A stretch of DNA of 64,000 nt from contig CAAGAT010000017.1 of the NCBI GenBank assembly GCA_900767875.1, forward strand, positions 3,395-67,394, written 5' to 3'. This document shows positions 34,446 to 43,629 of the stretch, piece by piece; positions within the stretch are counted from its first letter, which is position 1, and every line of letters begins with the position of its first letter. A model generated the notes under the pieces. It was not told where the DNA came from. It was given only the letters and a program-made list of their open reading frames with translations, and searched no databases. The translations under genes were made by a program, and so were the position numbers. Origin of the DNA: an uncultured Sutterella sp. Lineage in GTDB: Bacteria > Pseudomonadota > Gammaproteobacteria > Burkholderiales > Burkholderiaceae_F.

Positions 34446-35822
34446 TTATTTGCCGATGCAGAACTTGGAGAAAATCATCCCCAAAAGGTCGTCGGACGAG
34501 GTTTGCCCCACGATCTCGCCCAGGGCGTTGCCGGCCAGACGCAGCTCTTCGGCGGCAATGTCCAAGCCCACCGAACGGCCGACGGCGCCCCCCGACAAAA
34601 CCGCCAGGTGCTCGGCGCCGCGGGCCAGACAATCGAGGTGGCGCGTGCGGGCCAGAAAGTCCCCCTCCTCGCTTTCGGTTTCACCGGCAATGGCTTTAAG
34701 ACGCGCGACGAGCGCCTCGATGCCCTCCCCCGTTTTGGCCGACAGGCGGATGTCTTCGCCCTCTTCGAGCTGCTGCGCGCCGGGCAGATCGATCTTATTG
34801 AAGACGTGCACGAACTGAACGCCCTCGCGCAGACGCGGCAGGATGAGCGACATGGCCTCTTGCTGCTCGGGCGACTCGCTCTGATCGGCGCTTTTCAAAA
34901 GCAATACGATGTCGGCGTTTTCCACCGCCTGCAGCGTGCGCTCGATGCCGATGCGCTCGACCTTGTCGTCGGTTTGGTGCACCCCCGCGGTGTCGATGAG
35001 GTTGACGGCCAGACCGTCGATCTGAATCGTGTGCGAGATGCGGTCGCGGGTGGTGCCCGGCACGTCCGTGACGATGGCCACGTCCTCGCAGGACAGGGCA
35101 TTCATCAGGGAGCTCTTGCCGACGTTGGGGGCGCCGGCCAACACCACCGTCAGGCCCTCGCGCAGGACCTTGCCGCGCATGGCCGCGTTTTGCAGCTGCG
35201 TGAGTTTGGTGGCGATGGAGGCCACTCGTTCGTTGACGTGACCGTTTTCGATAAAGTCGATTTCCTCTTCGGGAAAGTCGATGGTCGCCTCAATGTAGGC
35301 GCGCAGTTCCACGAGGTCGGCATTGAGTTCGTGCACACGCTTGGAGAACTCACCCTGCAGCGAGCGGGCGGCGGCACGCACGGCCGCGCTCGACTTGGCT
35401 TCGATGAGGTCGGCCACGGCTTCAGCCTGCGCCAGGTCCATGCGGTTGTTCAAAAAGGCGCGTTTGGTGAATTCGCCCGGCTCGGCCGTGCGCAGTCCCG
35501 TGGGCTTGCCCGCCGCCAGACACCGCTCGAGAATCATCTGCTGCAGCGCCGGTCCCCCGTGCGCCTGGATTTCCAGCACGTCCTCACCCGTGTACGAGGC
35601 CGGTGCCTTGAAGTAAAGCACGATGGTGCGGTCAATCAGACTGCCGTCGGCCTCCCGAACGGGCAGCAGGTGCGCATGACGCGGCAGCAGAACCTTTTCG
35701 GGAAATAAAACATGTGAAATATCGTTCAAATCTTTTTGCAAGCCGGAAATGCGGACGACGCCGATGCCGCCGCGTCCCGGGGCGCTGCTGCGGGCAATGA
35801 TCGGATCTTTATCGGAAAACAT
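34446..35822 (-). CDS. mnmE: tRNA uridine-5-carboxymethylaminomethyl modification GTPase
   Basis: MnmE works with MnmG (encoded at 40.9 kb) to modify U34 of certain tRNAs. The 458-residue protein has the N-terminal folate-binding domain (RGGIGVVRISG), a central G domain with GAPNVGKSSLMNAL, DVPGTTRD, DTAGVHQT and FNKIDLPG, and the C-terminal FCIGK motif. All GTPase signature elements are intact. It is convergent with yidC. Confidence 0.97.
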   Translation of the reverse strand: MFSDKDPIIARSSAPGRGGIGVVRISGLQKDLNDISHVLFPEKVLLPRHAHLLPVREADGSLIDRTIVLYFKAPASYTGEDVLEIQAHGGPALQQMILERCLAAGKPTGLRTAEPGEFTKRAFLNNRMDLAQAEAVADLIEAKSSAAVRAAARSLQGEFSKRVHELNADLVELRAYIEATIDFPEEEIDFIENGHVNERVASIATKLTQLQNAAMRGKVLREGLTVVLAGAPNVGKSSLMNALSCEDVAIVTDVPGTTRDRISHTIQIDGLAVNLIDTAGVHQTDDKVERIGIERTLQAVENADIVLLLKSADQSESPEQQEAMSLILPRLREGVQFVHVFNKIDLPGAQQLEEGEDIRLSAKTGEGIEALVARLKAIAGETESEEGDFLARTRHLDCLARGAEHLAVLSGGAVGRSVGLDIAAEELRLAGNALGEIVGQTSSDDLLGMIFSKFCIGK

Positions 35823-35908
35823 AAGTCTGCGTGTTGGGTGGAATGGCAGGGGTCTCGGGTATAGTGTGCACCATTGAACGTCTGAGCACGATACCGTTTA
35901 CCGACATT

Positions 35909-36241
35909 ATGAGTCTTCCGCCGAAAAACTCTACCCAAAACGCCGTTGCCGCCGCCGTCTGCGCGGCCATTGTCGCCGTTCTGTGCGTGCCGATCGCCGC
36001 TTTCCTGGCTTCGTTCGGGCAAACCTACAACGAGCGCGCCCTGGTTTACTGCGTGGTGCTGCTCTGGGGGGTGGCCGGCGCCATCGCCGTTTTTTCGCTG
36101 ACCTGGCGCAACACGAGTGGGCAAATCTCTGTCGGCCTGATGATCAAGTGGGTGGTGAGCGCCTTTTTGTGGCCCCTGCTGCTGATCTCCTGGCTCGTGG
36201 TTGGGCGCAAGCGCAAAGCCGAGGATGACAAGTCTTCCTGA
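35909..36241 (+). CDS. Small hypothetical inner-membrane protein
   Basis: I do not recognise this 110-residue protein. It has three predicted helices (about 11-37, 46-63 and 77-98) and a short basic/acidic tail (GRKRKAEDDKSS). ATG 35909 is chosen because it begins just before the first helix; an upstream in-frame start at 35831 would place the leader over a TATAGT (35860-35865) that looks like a promoter -10. It is divergent from mnmE and ends before a bidirectional terminator. Confidence 0.6.
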   Translation: MSLPPKNSTQNAVAAAVCAAIVAVLCVPIAAFLASFGQTYNERALVYCVVLLWGVAGAIAVFSLTWRNTSGQISVGLMIKWVVSAFLWPLLLISWLVVGRKRKAEDDKSS

Positions 36242-36263
36242 GCCCCAATCCTTCGCACAAGAA

Positions 36264-36318
36264 AAAGGCCGGAAACGCCGGGGAACCGATTCCCTTGCGT
36301 TGTCCGGCCTTTGTTTTT
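36264..36318. terminator. Bidirectional terminator between the small membrane gene and thiC
   Basis: AAAGGCCGGA (36264-36273) pairs with TCCGGCCTTT (36303-36312), followed by GTTTTT. An inner hairpin (GGGAA/TTCCC) lies within the loop. The leading A run allows use in the thiC direction too. Confidence 0.85.
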
Positions 36319-36329
36319 AACGGCCCCGC

Positions 36330-37976
36330 TTACTCGTCAAAGAGGTCTCGGGCAAGTTTCATCGGGCAAAAGCCCGGACCGCACATGCTGCAGAAGTGCG
36401 CCTCACGGCCGCCGCTACCGCCGAGCGTCTCGTCGTGCATGGCCGCTGCACGCGCCGGATCGACGGATAGATTGAACTGATCATTCCAGCGGAATTCAAA
36501 GCGTGCCGAGCTCATCATCAGATCGCGCAGCGCGGCGCCCGGAATGCCGCGGGCGATGTCGGCCGCGTGCGCCGCAATGCGGAACACCGCCATGCCGTCG
36601 CGCACGTCCCGGGCATCGGGCAGCCCCAGATGTTCCTTGGGGGTGACGTAGCAGAGCATGGCCGTACCGTGCGAGCCGATGATGGCCCCGCCGATGGCCG
36701 CCGTGACATGGTCGTAGCTTGCGCCGCAGTCGGTCACCAGAGGTCCGAGGGTGTAGAAGGGGGCCTTGTCGCAAAGCTCCTCTTCCTTGATCTGGTTGAT
36801 CGCGATGCCGTTTAAGGAAATATGCCCCGGCCCTTCGATCATGACCTGTACGTCGCGCTTGCCGGCCGCGCGGTTGAGTTCGCCGAGCGTCTTGAGTTCG
36901 GCAAACTGGGCCGCGTCGTTGCCGTCGTGCAGCGAGCCCGCACGAAGACCGTCGCCCAGCGAGAGCGTGACGTCGTACTTGGCGGCGATGTCGAGAATTT
37001 CGTCGAAGTGATCGTAAAGAAAGTTCTCGCGCTTGTGCTCCTTCATCCAGACGGTGATCAGGCCGCCGCCGCGCGAGACGATGCCCGTCAGACGCGAGCG
37101 CGTCAGAGCCACGTGCGAAGCCAGAACGCCGGCGTGAATCGTCATGTAGTCCACGCCCTGTTCGGCCTGTTCGATCATCACTTCCTTAAAGAGTTCCCAG
37201 GACATGTTCTCGGGCTTTTTGGCGCGCTCGAGCGTCTGGTAAAGCGGAACGGTGCCGACGGGAACCGGGGAGTGGCGAAGGATCATCTCGCGCGTCTCGT
37301 AAATGGATTTGCCCGTGGACAGATCCATCACGGTGTCGGCGCCGCACAGAAGCGACTCCTGCAGCTTGCCGAGCTCTTCGCGCCAGTCCTTGGAGGATGA
37401 GGAGGTGCCGATGTTTGCGTTGACCTTGGTGGCGAAGTGTTTACTTATCACCATCGGTTCACATTCCGGATGGTGGAAGTTGCACGGAATGACGGCTTCA
37501 CGGGCGGCCACGAGTTCGCGCACGCGCTCCGGGGTAAAGAGCGGCGCATCGAGAGCGGGGGCGAGCAGGCGGCTTAACTTTTCGTTGCCGAGACGCTCGA
37601 CTTCCTGCTTGACGAGGTCACGGCACAGGTTTTCACGCGTGGCAACATACGCCATTTCCGGCGTGACGATACCGGCACGGGCGGCGGCAAGCTGTGTAGG
37701 AGAACCTGTCTGCGGACGGTTGCGCTTGACGGGTAGCGCGTCGTCGGGGCCGTTTTCACCAAAGGGGCCGGTGACGTCGGTGAGGTAGATGGCCGGCTGC
37801 TTGTGGCCGCCGAACGCCTCAGGCGTCGACTCGAGCTGGATGCGGCGGAAGGGAACCTTTTCGCCGTGCGCCGAGGTTTGATAGGAGCGCTCGCCGGGTA
37901 GACGCCCTTTGAACAGTAGGGACTGAGACTTTTGGGTTTCCGACTGAATCGGCACGGAATGCACTTTATTCGTCAT
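36330..37976 (-). CDS. thiC: Phosphomethylpyrimidine synthase
   Basis: ThiC is a radical SAM enzyme converting aminoimidazole ribotide to the pyrimidine part of thiamin. The C-terminal cluster CSMCGPGFCPMK (CxxCxxxxC) is intact, as are GTVPLYQTLER, GVDYMTIHAGV, SRGGGLITVWM and EGPGHISLNG. The 548 residues are shorter than E. coli ThiC (about 630), with a reduced N-terminal region. ATG 37976 is used; 37988 adds four residues. No thi-box sequence is apparent upstream. Confidence 0.96.
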   Translation of the reverse strand: MTNKVHSVPIQSETQKSQSLLFKGRLPGERSYQTSAHGEKVPFRRIQLESTPEAFGGHKQPAIYLTDVTGPFGENGPDDALPVKRNRPQTGSPTQLAAARAGIVTPEMAYVATRENLCRDLVKQEVERLGNEKLSRLLAPALDAPLFTPERVRELVAAREAVIPCNFHHPECEPMVISKHFATKVNANIGTSSSSKDWREELGKLQESLLCGADTVMDLSTGKSIYETREMILRHSPVPVGTVPLYQTLERAKKPENMSWELFKEVMIEQAEQGVDYMTIHAGVLASHVALTRSRLTGIVSRGGGLITVWMKEHKRENFLYDHFDEILDIAAKYDVTLSLGDGLRAGSLHDGNDAAQFAELKTLGELNRAAGKRDVQVMIEGPGHISLNGIAINQIKEEELCDKAPFYTLGPLVTDCGASYDHVTAAIGGAIIGSHGTAMLCYVTPKEHLGLPDARDVRDGMAVFRIAAHAADIARGIPGAALRDLMMSSARFEFRWNDQFNLSVDPARAAAMHDETLGGSGGREAHFCSMCGPGFCPMKLARDLFDE

Positions 37977-38122
37977 GGGGTCACACAAAGAAGGATGGAA
38001 CCGACTGATTTTGTCAGGTATTGGAGCAGTTTAACGGAAGGGAGTAGGTGAAAAGATGTGTGAACCTGTGAAATTCAACTAACCAATTGATATTAAAAGA
38101 AAATATCAAAGCTTCGCCATGA

Positions 38123-38738
38123 TGTTTCACGTGAAACATAGTGAGCATGAAGAGAAGCTCTTGCATCAATTCTCAATGTTCCACGTGAAATAGTCAGCGG
38201 GTATTCGTCGTGTCGGTTGGAATGTTTCACGTGGAACAAGAAGAACAGGCGAAGATCTGAGTAAGGGGAAGCGAGTGTGGGTGATGGGTCCGATTTGAAA
38301 GAGGGGGTGTTTTGTTTCACGTGGAACATGAGGGGCTCAAAGTGGAGGGAATGGTTTCACGTGGAACATTTCATGGGGTGAGTTTGGACGGTAGTGCGTG
38401 AGGTACGTGCTGTGAATTGGCGATGATGTTTTACGTGAAATAAACCAAGATGTTCCGGCGGAGTTTTGAAGCTGAGGTCGGAGAGGAAATTGGAGGATGA
38501 GAAGTCGTACGGGTGATTGTTGGAAAGAGGGAGAGTCGGGAGGTTGGATAGGGATGGAGGTGTTCCACGTGAAACGTTTGCCTTGTCAGTCGAACCGAGA
38601 GAAGGGCAACGATGTCGGGGGAGGGTTTTGAAAGGTGGTGGAGGGGCGGGGCAGAGGTGTTATTGAAATGGGCGTCGAGGATGAGAGACGAGAGGAGTGA
38701 GTTTGAATTGCCGTGGAGGGAGTGTTTCACGTGAAACA
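38123..38738. repeat. Array of eight parS-like partition sites
   Basis: Eight copies of the ParB target (consensus TGTTTCACGTGAAACA) are seen. Perfect sites: 38123-38138 and 38723-38738. One mismatch: 38223-38238 and 38313-38328. Two mismatches: 38177-38192, 38353-38368, 38427-38442 and 38561-38576. Spacing is irregular, 38-162 bases. Open frames here encode FHVKH-type peptides only because parS is being translated. The stretch 37977-39037 holds no gene I can support. Confidence 0.93.
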
Positions 38739-39037
38739 ACGCGACCGGGATGAGATCGACTTCGTGAGGATGTCGGTATTTGTCAAGGCACTTCATTTTT
38801 CCCGTGGGGGGGTCGACGGGGTTGCTAATGTAATCTCTCGCGGGGCTCTGCTCCGGGGCTTCGCTCCCCTGGGATATTGAGAAAACATAAAATGGGTTTG
38901 GATTGATAAACTCCGCAGCGCGGCACAGGGAGGGATCTTAATGACCGTAAACGCAAAGGGGTGGTCTCGTGCGGTTGTGCGAGGCCATTCTCTTATGCGG
39001 TTCCGGCCACGGTTGTCACCGATCTGTCCGGGGGCAA
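38739..39037. other. Gene-free spacer between parS array and IS remnant
   Basis: I see no gene and no further parS site here. A GGAGGGAT string at about 38929-38937 recurs on the other side of the IS remnant (40620-40627) and could mark the insertion, but it is short and may be chance. Confidence 0.4.
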
Positions 39038-40040
39038 TCACTGGCTGCCGGCGGGCACAAATTGCTTGATTTGCCTGCTGATCCACCGTTCCGGGTTCTT
39101 GGCCCGCTCGGCTTCGAGCACTTGCTGGCGCTTGCGGCACACAGCGACGTCCACCCAAAGGTGACGGTCGGCGGGCGTCACGTTATTGACGCTGCTGTGC
39201 GCCCATTTGTGGTTGTACTTCGCGGCAAAGGCAGCCAATACCTTCTTGCAGTGCTCTAAGCTCTTGTACTTGCGCTTTCCCATGAATCCGGCGTACTTCA
39301 TCATCTTGAACAAGGACTCGATGTAGGGGTTGTCATCGCTCACTCGCGGCCGGCTGCGCGGAACCTCAGTACCGCGCTCGTTGAGCAGTCTCAAGGTTTG
39401 CGCGGACTTCATGGCAGCGCCGTTGTCTGAGTGCAGTACAAGGGGGATGTGCCGCTGGTCAAACGCCGCCTGCAGAAAAGTCACCGCGTTCTCGGCGGTC
39501 TCGGCTTCAAAGGCATTGCAGTGCACCCGAGAGCGGCTGTATACGTCCACGACGGCAAACACGTAGTAAAAACGCGTGGCGTGCTGCGCGTCGCGCATGT
39601 ACGTGATGTCCTAGGCCCACACTTGATTGGGGAGGAGGCTTCGTAACTGCTCGGCTTGTGGCGTGATATGGGCGTGCGCGTTCCGTTGCGACGCTTGTTG
39701 GCTTTGTTCTCGCACAGGATGCGGTACAGCGTGGATTCGGACCCGTGGTACTCCCCCTGTCAAGCAGCTCGTAATAGGCGTGGCGAACACTCATGTCGAC
39801 GACGTCCGGCTCATTGAGACGGTCACAGATTCGCTCGCGTTCTTCATCCGGAATTCGCCGCGGTTTCGCCCCGGGTTTGCGCATCAGTCGGTCATCTTTG
39901 GAGTCTTCGTCCTTGGCCCACTTGGTGTACGTGCTCGGAGTAATGCCCGGCACCTCGCTGGCCTTGACCACGCGCGCACCGCCCGCTACGGCTTCTTGGA
40001 TCAGCTCAACGGCTTCGGGGCGATCTTGGGGGTTGATCAA
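39038..40040 (-). pseudogene. Transposase orfB (DDE integrase), frameshifted with internal stop
   Basis: The N-terminal half reads INPQDRPEAVELIQEA...VRHAYYELLDRG, then the frame is lost near 39757-39764. Moving frame continues YHGSESTLYRILCENKANKR...LPNQVWA, hits TAG at 39611-39613, then DITYMRDAQ and the rve catalytic core: Asp in FAVVDVYSR, Asp in LVLHSDNGAA and Glu in NPYIESLFK. All three catalytic acids survive, but no intact protein can be made. Its TTG start overlaps the orfA stop (TTGA). Confidence 0.88.
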
Positions 40041-40567
40041 CTTGCCGTGTCCCCCCCCCAGATCCTCCGTGCTTTTTTTGATAGCACCAGCAACGACGCG
40101 GCTTCGGCCAGCGCCTTTTCCTTGCGTTCGAGCTCTTTGTCCTGATGTTTGGTGGTCTCGTTGAGTTCGGAAACCTTCTGGATGAGTTCTTTTTCGTGCA
40201 CCCGTGTCGGGCTTGCCAAAACGACGACGTCGTTGTTTTCGACAAGCCAGGCGCTGAACTCTTTGATTTCCTCGATCGTGACTCCGTTGGTTCGGCAGAA
40301 CTTGCCGGTGTCGGTTGAGTCCATCCCGACGAAGCGGCAGTAGCCTTCGGCCGCGAGGGCGGAGCGCAGGTTCATCCCGCGCGGCAGTGGCGGGAAGTCA
40401 TTGCTCGGTGCGCTCTTCTCCTACTTGTCGGAGGAGCGAAACGGCTTGAGCCATCGGAACAGGCAGCTCTGCACCACGCCATATTCCTTCGAGGCCTCCG
40501 TGACGGTGATCTCGTGGGCCAGGATGCGGCTGACGATTTGGTTTCTCTTTTCAACAGGGTATGGCCA
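40037..40567 (-). pseudogene. Transposase orfA (helix-turn-helix), no start and internal stop
   Basis: The frame reads PVEKRNQIVSRILAHEIT and EASKEYGVVQSCLFRWLKP, a Tnp helix-turn-helix region, then TAG at 40421-40423, and continues in the same frame as GMNLRSALAAEGYCRF...KEKALAEAASLLVLSKKARRIWGG. No start codon precedes it before a TGA. Nine G (minus strand, 40051-40059) occur just before the orfA stop; slippage there would join orfA to orfB, as in some IS families. Confidence 0.8.
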
Positions 40568-40658
40568 TCAAAAGTCTCTCTTCGCTCTTCTAATTGGCAG
40601 ATTTGAAGTATTTTGCCACGGAGGGATGTTCCGGTTTAAAGAAAAAAATAGGAGAGCA

Positions 40659-40674
40659 TGTTTCACGTGAAACA
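40659..40674. repeat. Ninth parS site, perfect match
   Basis: A perfect TGTTTCACGTGAAACA lies between the IS remnant and mnmG, about 1.9 kb from the main array. The rest of 40568-40930 contains no gene I accept. Confidence 0.93.
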
Positions 40675-40930
40675 GAGAGGTTGGAGTGGAATGCTTTGGG
40701 GGTGGTGGTTGCAGCGGGAAGGAGGGGCAAGAGAAAGGTGGTGAGATTTTTTTTTGAAGATTTTCGGAAAATCGATGCGCGGCACAGAACGGTAAAAGTA
40801 AAATTTGCAAAGCCAAAAGAAAAGAATGAATTGCCTCTGAAGAGAGTGAAACGGCAATTTGTTCCGTCAGTGTTTCTCAAAGAAGCGGATGCGGATCGGT
40901 TGGAGATCGTCGGGTCCGCTGCAAATCAAA

Positions 40931-42838
40931 ATGAATTACCCGGATTTATTTGATGTGATCGTGGTCGGCTGCGGTCACGCCGGCGCGGAAGCGGCGTTGG
41001 CTTGCGCTCGTATGGGCGCTAAGACGCTTCTGATCACGCACAACATGGACACGATCGGTCAGTTGTCCTGCAATCCCTCCATCGGCGGTATCGGCAAAGG
41101 TCACCTCGTCAAAGAGGTCGACGTGATGGGCGGTGCCATGGGGGCCGTGACGGACGAGGCAGGTATTCAGTTCCGCATTCTGAATCGCTCCAAGGGGCCG
41201 GCCGTGCGTGCGACGCGTGCGCAGATCGACCGTAATCTGTACCGTGTGGCGATGCGAAAGCGCATCGAAAATCAGCCCAATCTTTTTGTGTTCCAGATGG
41301 CCGCCGATGATCTGATCGTCGAAAACAACCGCGTCTGCGGGGTGGTCAGCAAAACGGGGTGCCGCTTTTCCTCCAAGAGTGTGGTGATCTGCAGCGGCAC
41401 GTTCCTCAACGGCCTGGTGCATATCGGCCTGGAACACTTCTCCGCGGGCCGCGCCGGGGATCCGCCGTCCATTCGTTTGGCTGAGCGTTTGATTGATCTG
41501 GGACTGCCCAAGGGGCGTCTGAAAACGGGGACGCCGGCGCGCATCGACGGTCGCTCGATTGATTTCAGCAAGTGCAAGGAACAGCCCGGGGATATGGATC
41601 CGGTGCCGTCCTTCTCTCTGATGGAGCCGCAGATCGAACACCCGCGCCAGCTGCCTTGCTGGATCACGCACACGAACGAGCGCATGCACGACATCATTCG
41701 CGCCAACCTTGATCGATCGCCGATGTACTCGGGCATCATCGAGGGGATTGGTCCGCGCTACTGTCCGTCCATTGAAGATAAGGTGCAGCGCTTTAAGGAT
41801 AAGGACAGCCATCAGGTGTTCCTGGAACCCGAAGGGTTGCAGACCAACGAGTTCTATCCCAACGGCATTTCGACGTCCCTTCCCTTTGACGTGCAACTCG
41901 AAATGATTCACTGTATTCCGGGGTTGGAGAACGCCTATCTGCTGCGTCCGGGGTACGCCATCGAATACGACTTTTACGATCCGCGCGAACTCAAGCGTAC
42001 GTTTGAGTGCAAGAGAATCGAGAACCTGTACCTCGCCGGTCAGATCAACGGCACGACCGGTTACGAAGAGGCGGCGGCCCAGGGGTTGCTCGCCGGCATC
42101 AATGCGGCCGCCCGTGCGCTCGGAAAAGAAGAGTGGACGCCGAGACGCGACGAAGCGTATCTGGGGGTGATGATCGACGATTTGACCACGCGCGGTGTGA
42201 CCGAGCCGTATCGCATGTTCACGAGCCGTGCGGAATATCGTCTGAGTCTGCGCGAAGACAACGCGGACGAACGCCTGGCTGAAAGCGCCCATCGCCTGGG
42301 GGTGCTCGGGGAAGAAAAGTACGCCCTTTATATGCGCAAGCGTGAAAGCATTGAAGCCGAACTCGCGCGTTTGAAGGAAACGTGGATCAACCCGAAAATC
42401 ATCGCCTCGGCCGAAGCCGAACGCGTGCTCGGCACGACCATCGAGCGCGAGTACAACCTCGCGGCGTTGATTTCCCGTCCCGACGTCAACTACAAAACGT
42501 TGATGACCCTACGCAAAAACAATGAGGAGTTGGTGAGCCAAACCTCGCTGACCGACGAGGCGCAGATCGAGCAGATCGAAATCGCCCTGAAGTACCGCGG
42601 CTATATTGAGCGCCAAAAGGAGGAAGTGCAGAAAACGCTTGAGCACGAAACCATGGCGCTGCCCGCCGATCTCGATTACGACAAGGTGATCGGTCTTTCC
42701 TTTGAAGTGCGCCAGAAACTCAAGGCCGCACGACCGGAAACGCTCGGACAGGCGTCCCGCATTTCCGGGGTGACGCCCGCGGCTATTTCGCTACTGCTGG
42801 TGTACCTGAAACGACTCAAGTGGGGCAGCGCATCGTGA
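40931..42838 (+). CDS. mnmG: tRNA uridine-5-carboxymethylaminomethyl modification enzyme, FAD subunit
   Basis: MnmG (GidA) binds FAD and partners MnmE to modify wobble uridine. The 635-residue protein has the dinucleotide motif VIVVGCGHAGAEAA, the SCNPSIGGIGKGHLVKEVD signature, the LKTGTPARIDGRSIDF segment and the C-terminal helical domain (YRGYIERQKEEV). ATG 40931 is used because the MNYPDLFDVIVVG start fits the family; an upstream in-frame start would add 24 residues. It overlaps rsmG by four bases. Confidence 0.97.
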   Translation: MNYPDLFDVIVVGCGHAGAEAALACARMGAKTLLITHNMDTIGQLSCNPSIGGIGKGHLVKEVDVMGGAMGAVTDEAGIQFRILNRSKGPAVRATRAQIDRNLYRVAMRKRIENQPNLFVFQMAADDLIVENNRVCGVVSKTGCRFSSKSVVICSGTFLNGLVHIGLEHFSAGRAGDPPSIRLAERLIDLGLPKGRLKTGTPARIDGRSIDFSKCKEQPGDMDPVPSFSLMEPQIEHPRQLPCWITHTNERMHDIIRANLDRSPMYSGIIEGIGPRYCPSIEDKVQRFKDKDSHQVFLEPEGLQTNEFYPNGISTSLPFDVQLEMIHCIPGLENAYLLRPGYAIEYDFYDPRELKRTFECKRIENLYLAGQINGTTGYEEAAAQGLLAGINAAARALGKEEWTPRRDEAYLGVMIDDLTTRGVTEPYRMFTSRAEYRLSLREDNADERLAESAHRLGVLGEEKYALYMRKRESIEAELARLKETWINPKIIASAEAERVLGTTIEREYNLAALISRPDVNYKTLMTLRKNNEELVSQTSLTDEAQIEQIEIALKYRGYIERQKEEVQKTLEHETMALPADLDYDKVIGLSFEVRQKLKAARPETLGQASRISGVTPAAISLLLVYLKRLKWGSAS

Positions 42839-43503
42839 GCATTGAATTTACCGCGGCGGAAATCCGCGACAAAGTGCGCGAGGAAATCGCTCTGGAACTG
42901 ACGGACGATCAAGCCGAACGTCTGGCGAGGTTTGCTACGCTGCTGCTCAAGTGGAACAAAACCTACAACCTCACGAGCATTAAAAGCGCCGAGGATGTGG
43001 TGCGGTTGCACATCGCCGATTCGCTGACGCTTGTTCAGCATTTCGACGAAATGGTCGGTGCGGTCAAAACCGTGCTCGACGTGGGCAGCGGCGGCGGACT
43101 GCCTGCCATACCGCTCGCGATCATGCGACCGGACTTGTCCGTGACGCTTGTGGACGCCGTGCAAAAGAAGACGATCTTTCAGCGTCAGGCCTGTGTGGCC
43201 TGTCGCCTGAGCAATGCCAAGGCACTGCACGTCCGAGTGGAAACGCTCGGGGATCAAAAGTATGAGGTGATCACCAGCCGTGCGTTTGCCTCTCTGAAGG
43301 ATATGATCGAACTCACGCGCGGACTGCTTGCGGAAAATGGCCGGTGGCTCGCGATGAAGGGAAAAATACCCGACGACGAGATTGCCGAACTGCCCGACGA
43401 CGTGGAAATCGAAAAAGAGCTGCCTCTGACGCTTGAAAACGGCAAAATCGATCGTGTTTTAATTGTTCTCAAGCCTAAGAAGATAGGTAGGACGGTAGTT
43501 TGA
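42835..43503 (+). CDS. rsmG: 16S rRNA (guanine527-N7)-methyltransferase
   Basis: RsmG (GidB) methylates N7 of G527 in 16S rRNA using SAM. The 222-residue protein has LLLKWNKTYNLTSI, HIADSLTLVQHF and the SAM-binding VLDVGSGGGLPAIPLAI, then VITSRAFASL. GTG 42835 overlaps the mnmG TGA (GTGA) and gives a normal length; GTG 42820 is possible. Gene order mnmG-rsmG-(marC)-parA-parB is origin-proximal in many bacteria. Confidence 0.95.
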   Translation: MSIEFTAAEIRDKVREEIALELTDDQAERLARFATLLLKWNKTYNLTSIKSAEDVVRLHIADSLTLVQHFDEMVGAVKTVLDVGSGGGLPAIPLAIMRPDLSVTLVDAVQKKTIFQRQACVACRLSNAKALHVRVETLGDQKYEVITSRAFASLKDMIELTRGLLAENGRWLAMKGKIPDDEIAELPDDVEIEKELPLTLENGKIDRVLIVLKPKKIGRTVV

Positions 43504-43629
43504 GGTCATTTAAACGCGTTTTTGCTGTTTGGACCAAAAATTTCCTTTGAAATCAATTGAAAAGTAGACACAAAACGGGGACTTTGGCGGATGCGGCTGT
43601 TTGGGCGCTTTCGCTGGGAGATAACTGTG

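Larger units (their letters stand above)
39038..40567 (-). mobile_element. Decayed IS3-type insertion element
   Basis: An orfA-orfB transposase pair on the minus strand carries two in-frame amber codons and a frameshift, so it is a dead copy. The limits given are those of the recognisable coding remnants; I could not define terminal inverted repeats or a target duplication. It separates one parS site (40659) from the other eight. Confidence 0.85.

Noticed and set aside
38093..38796. Small minus-strand open frames rich in FHVKH and VSRET peptides
   Set aside because: These peptides are translations of the parS palindrome; there is no start context or other coding signal.
39611..40423. Reading the two transposase TAG codons as suppressed or recoded
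   Set aside because: A frameshift and missing start also break the genes, so ordinary decay is sufficient.
40568..40953. Open frames on both strands between the IS remnant and mnmG
   Set aside because: They span a parS site and resemble no family; the mnmG start at 40931 lies inside one of them.
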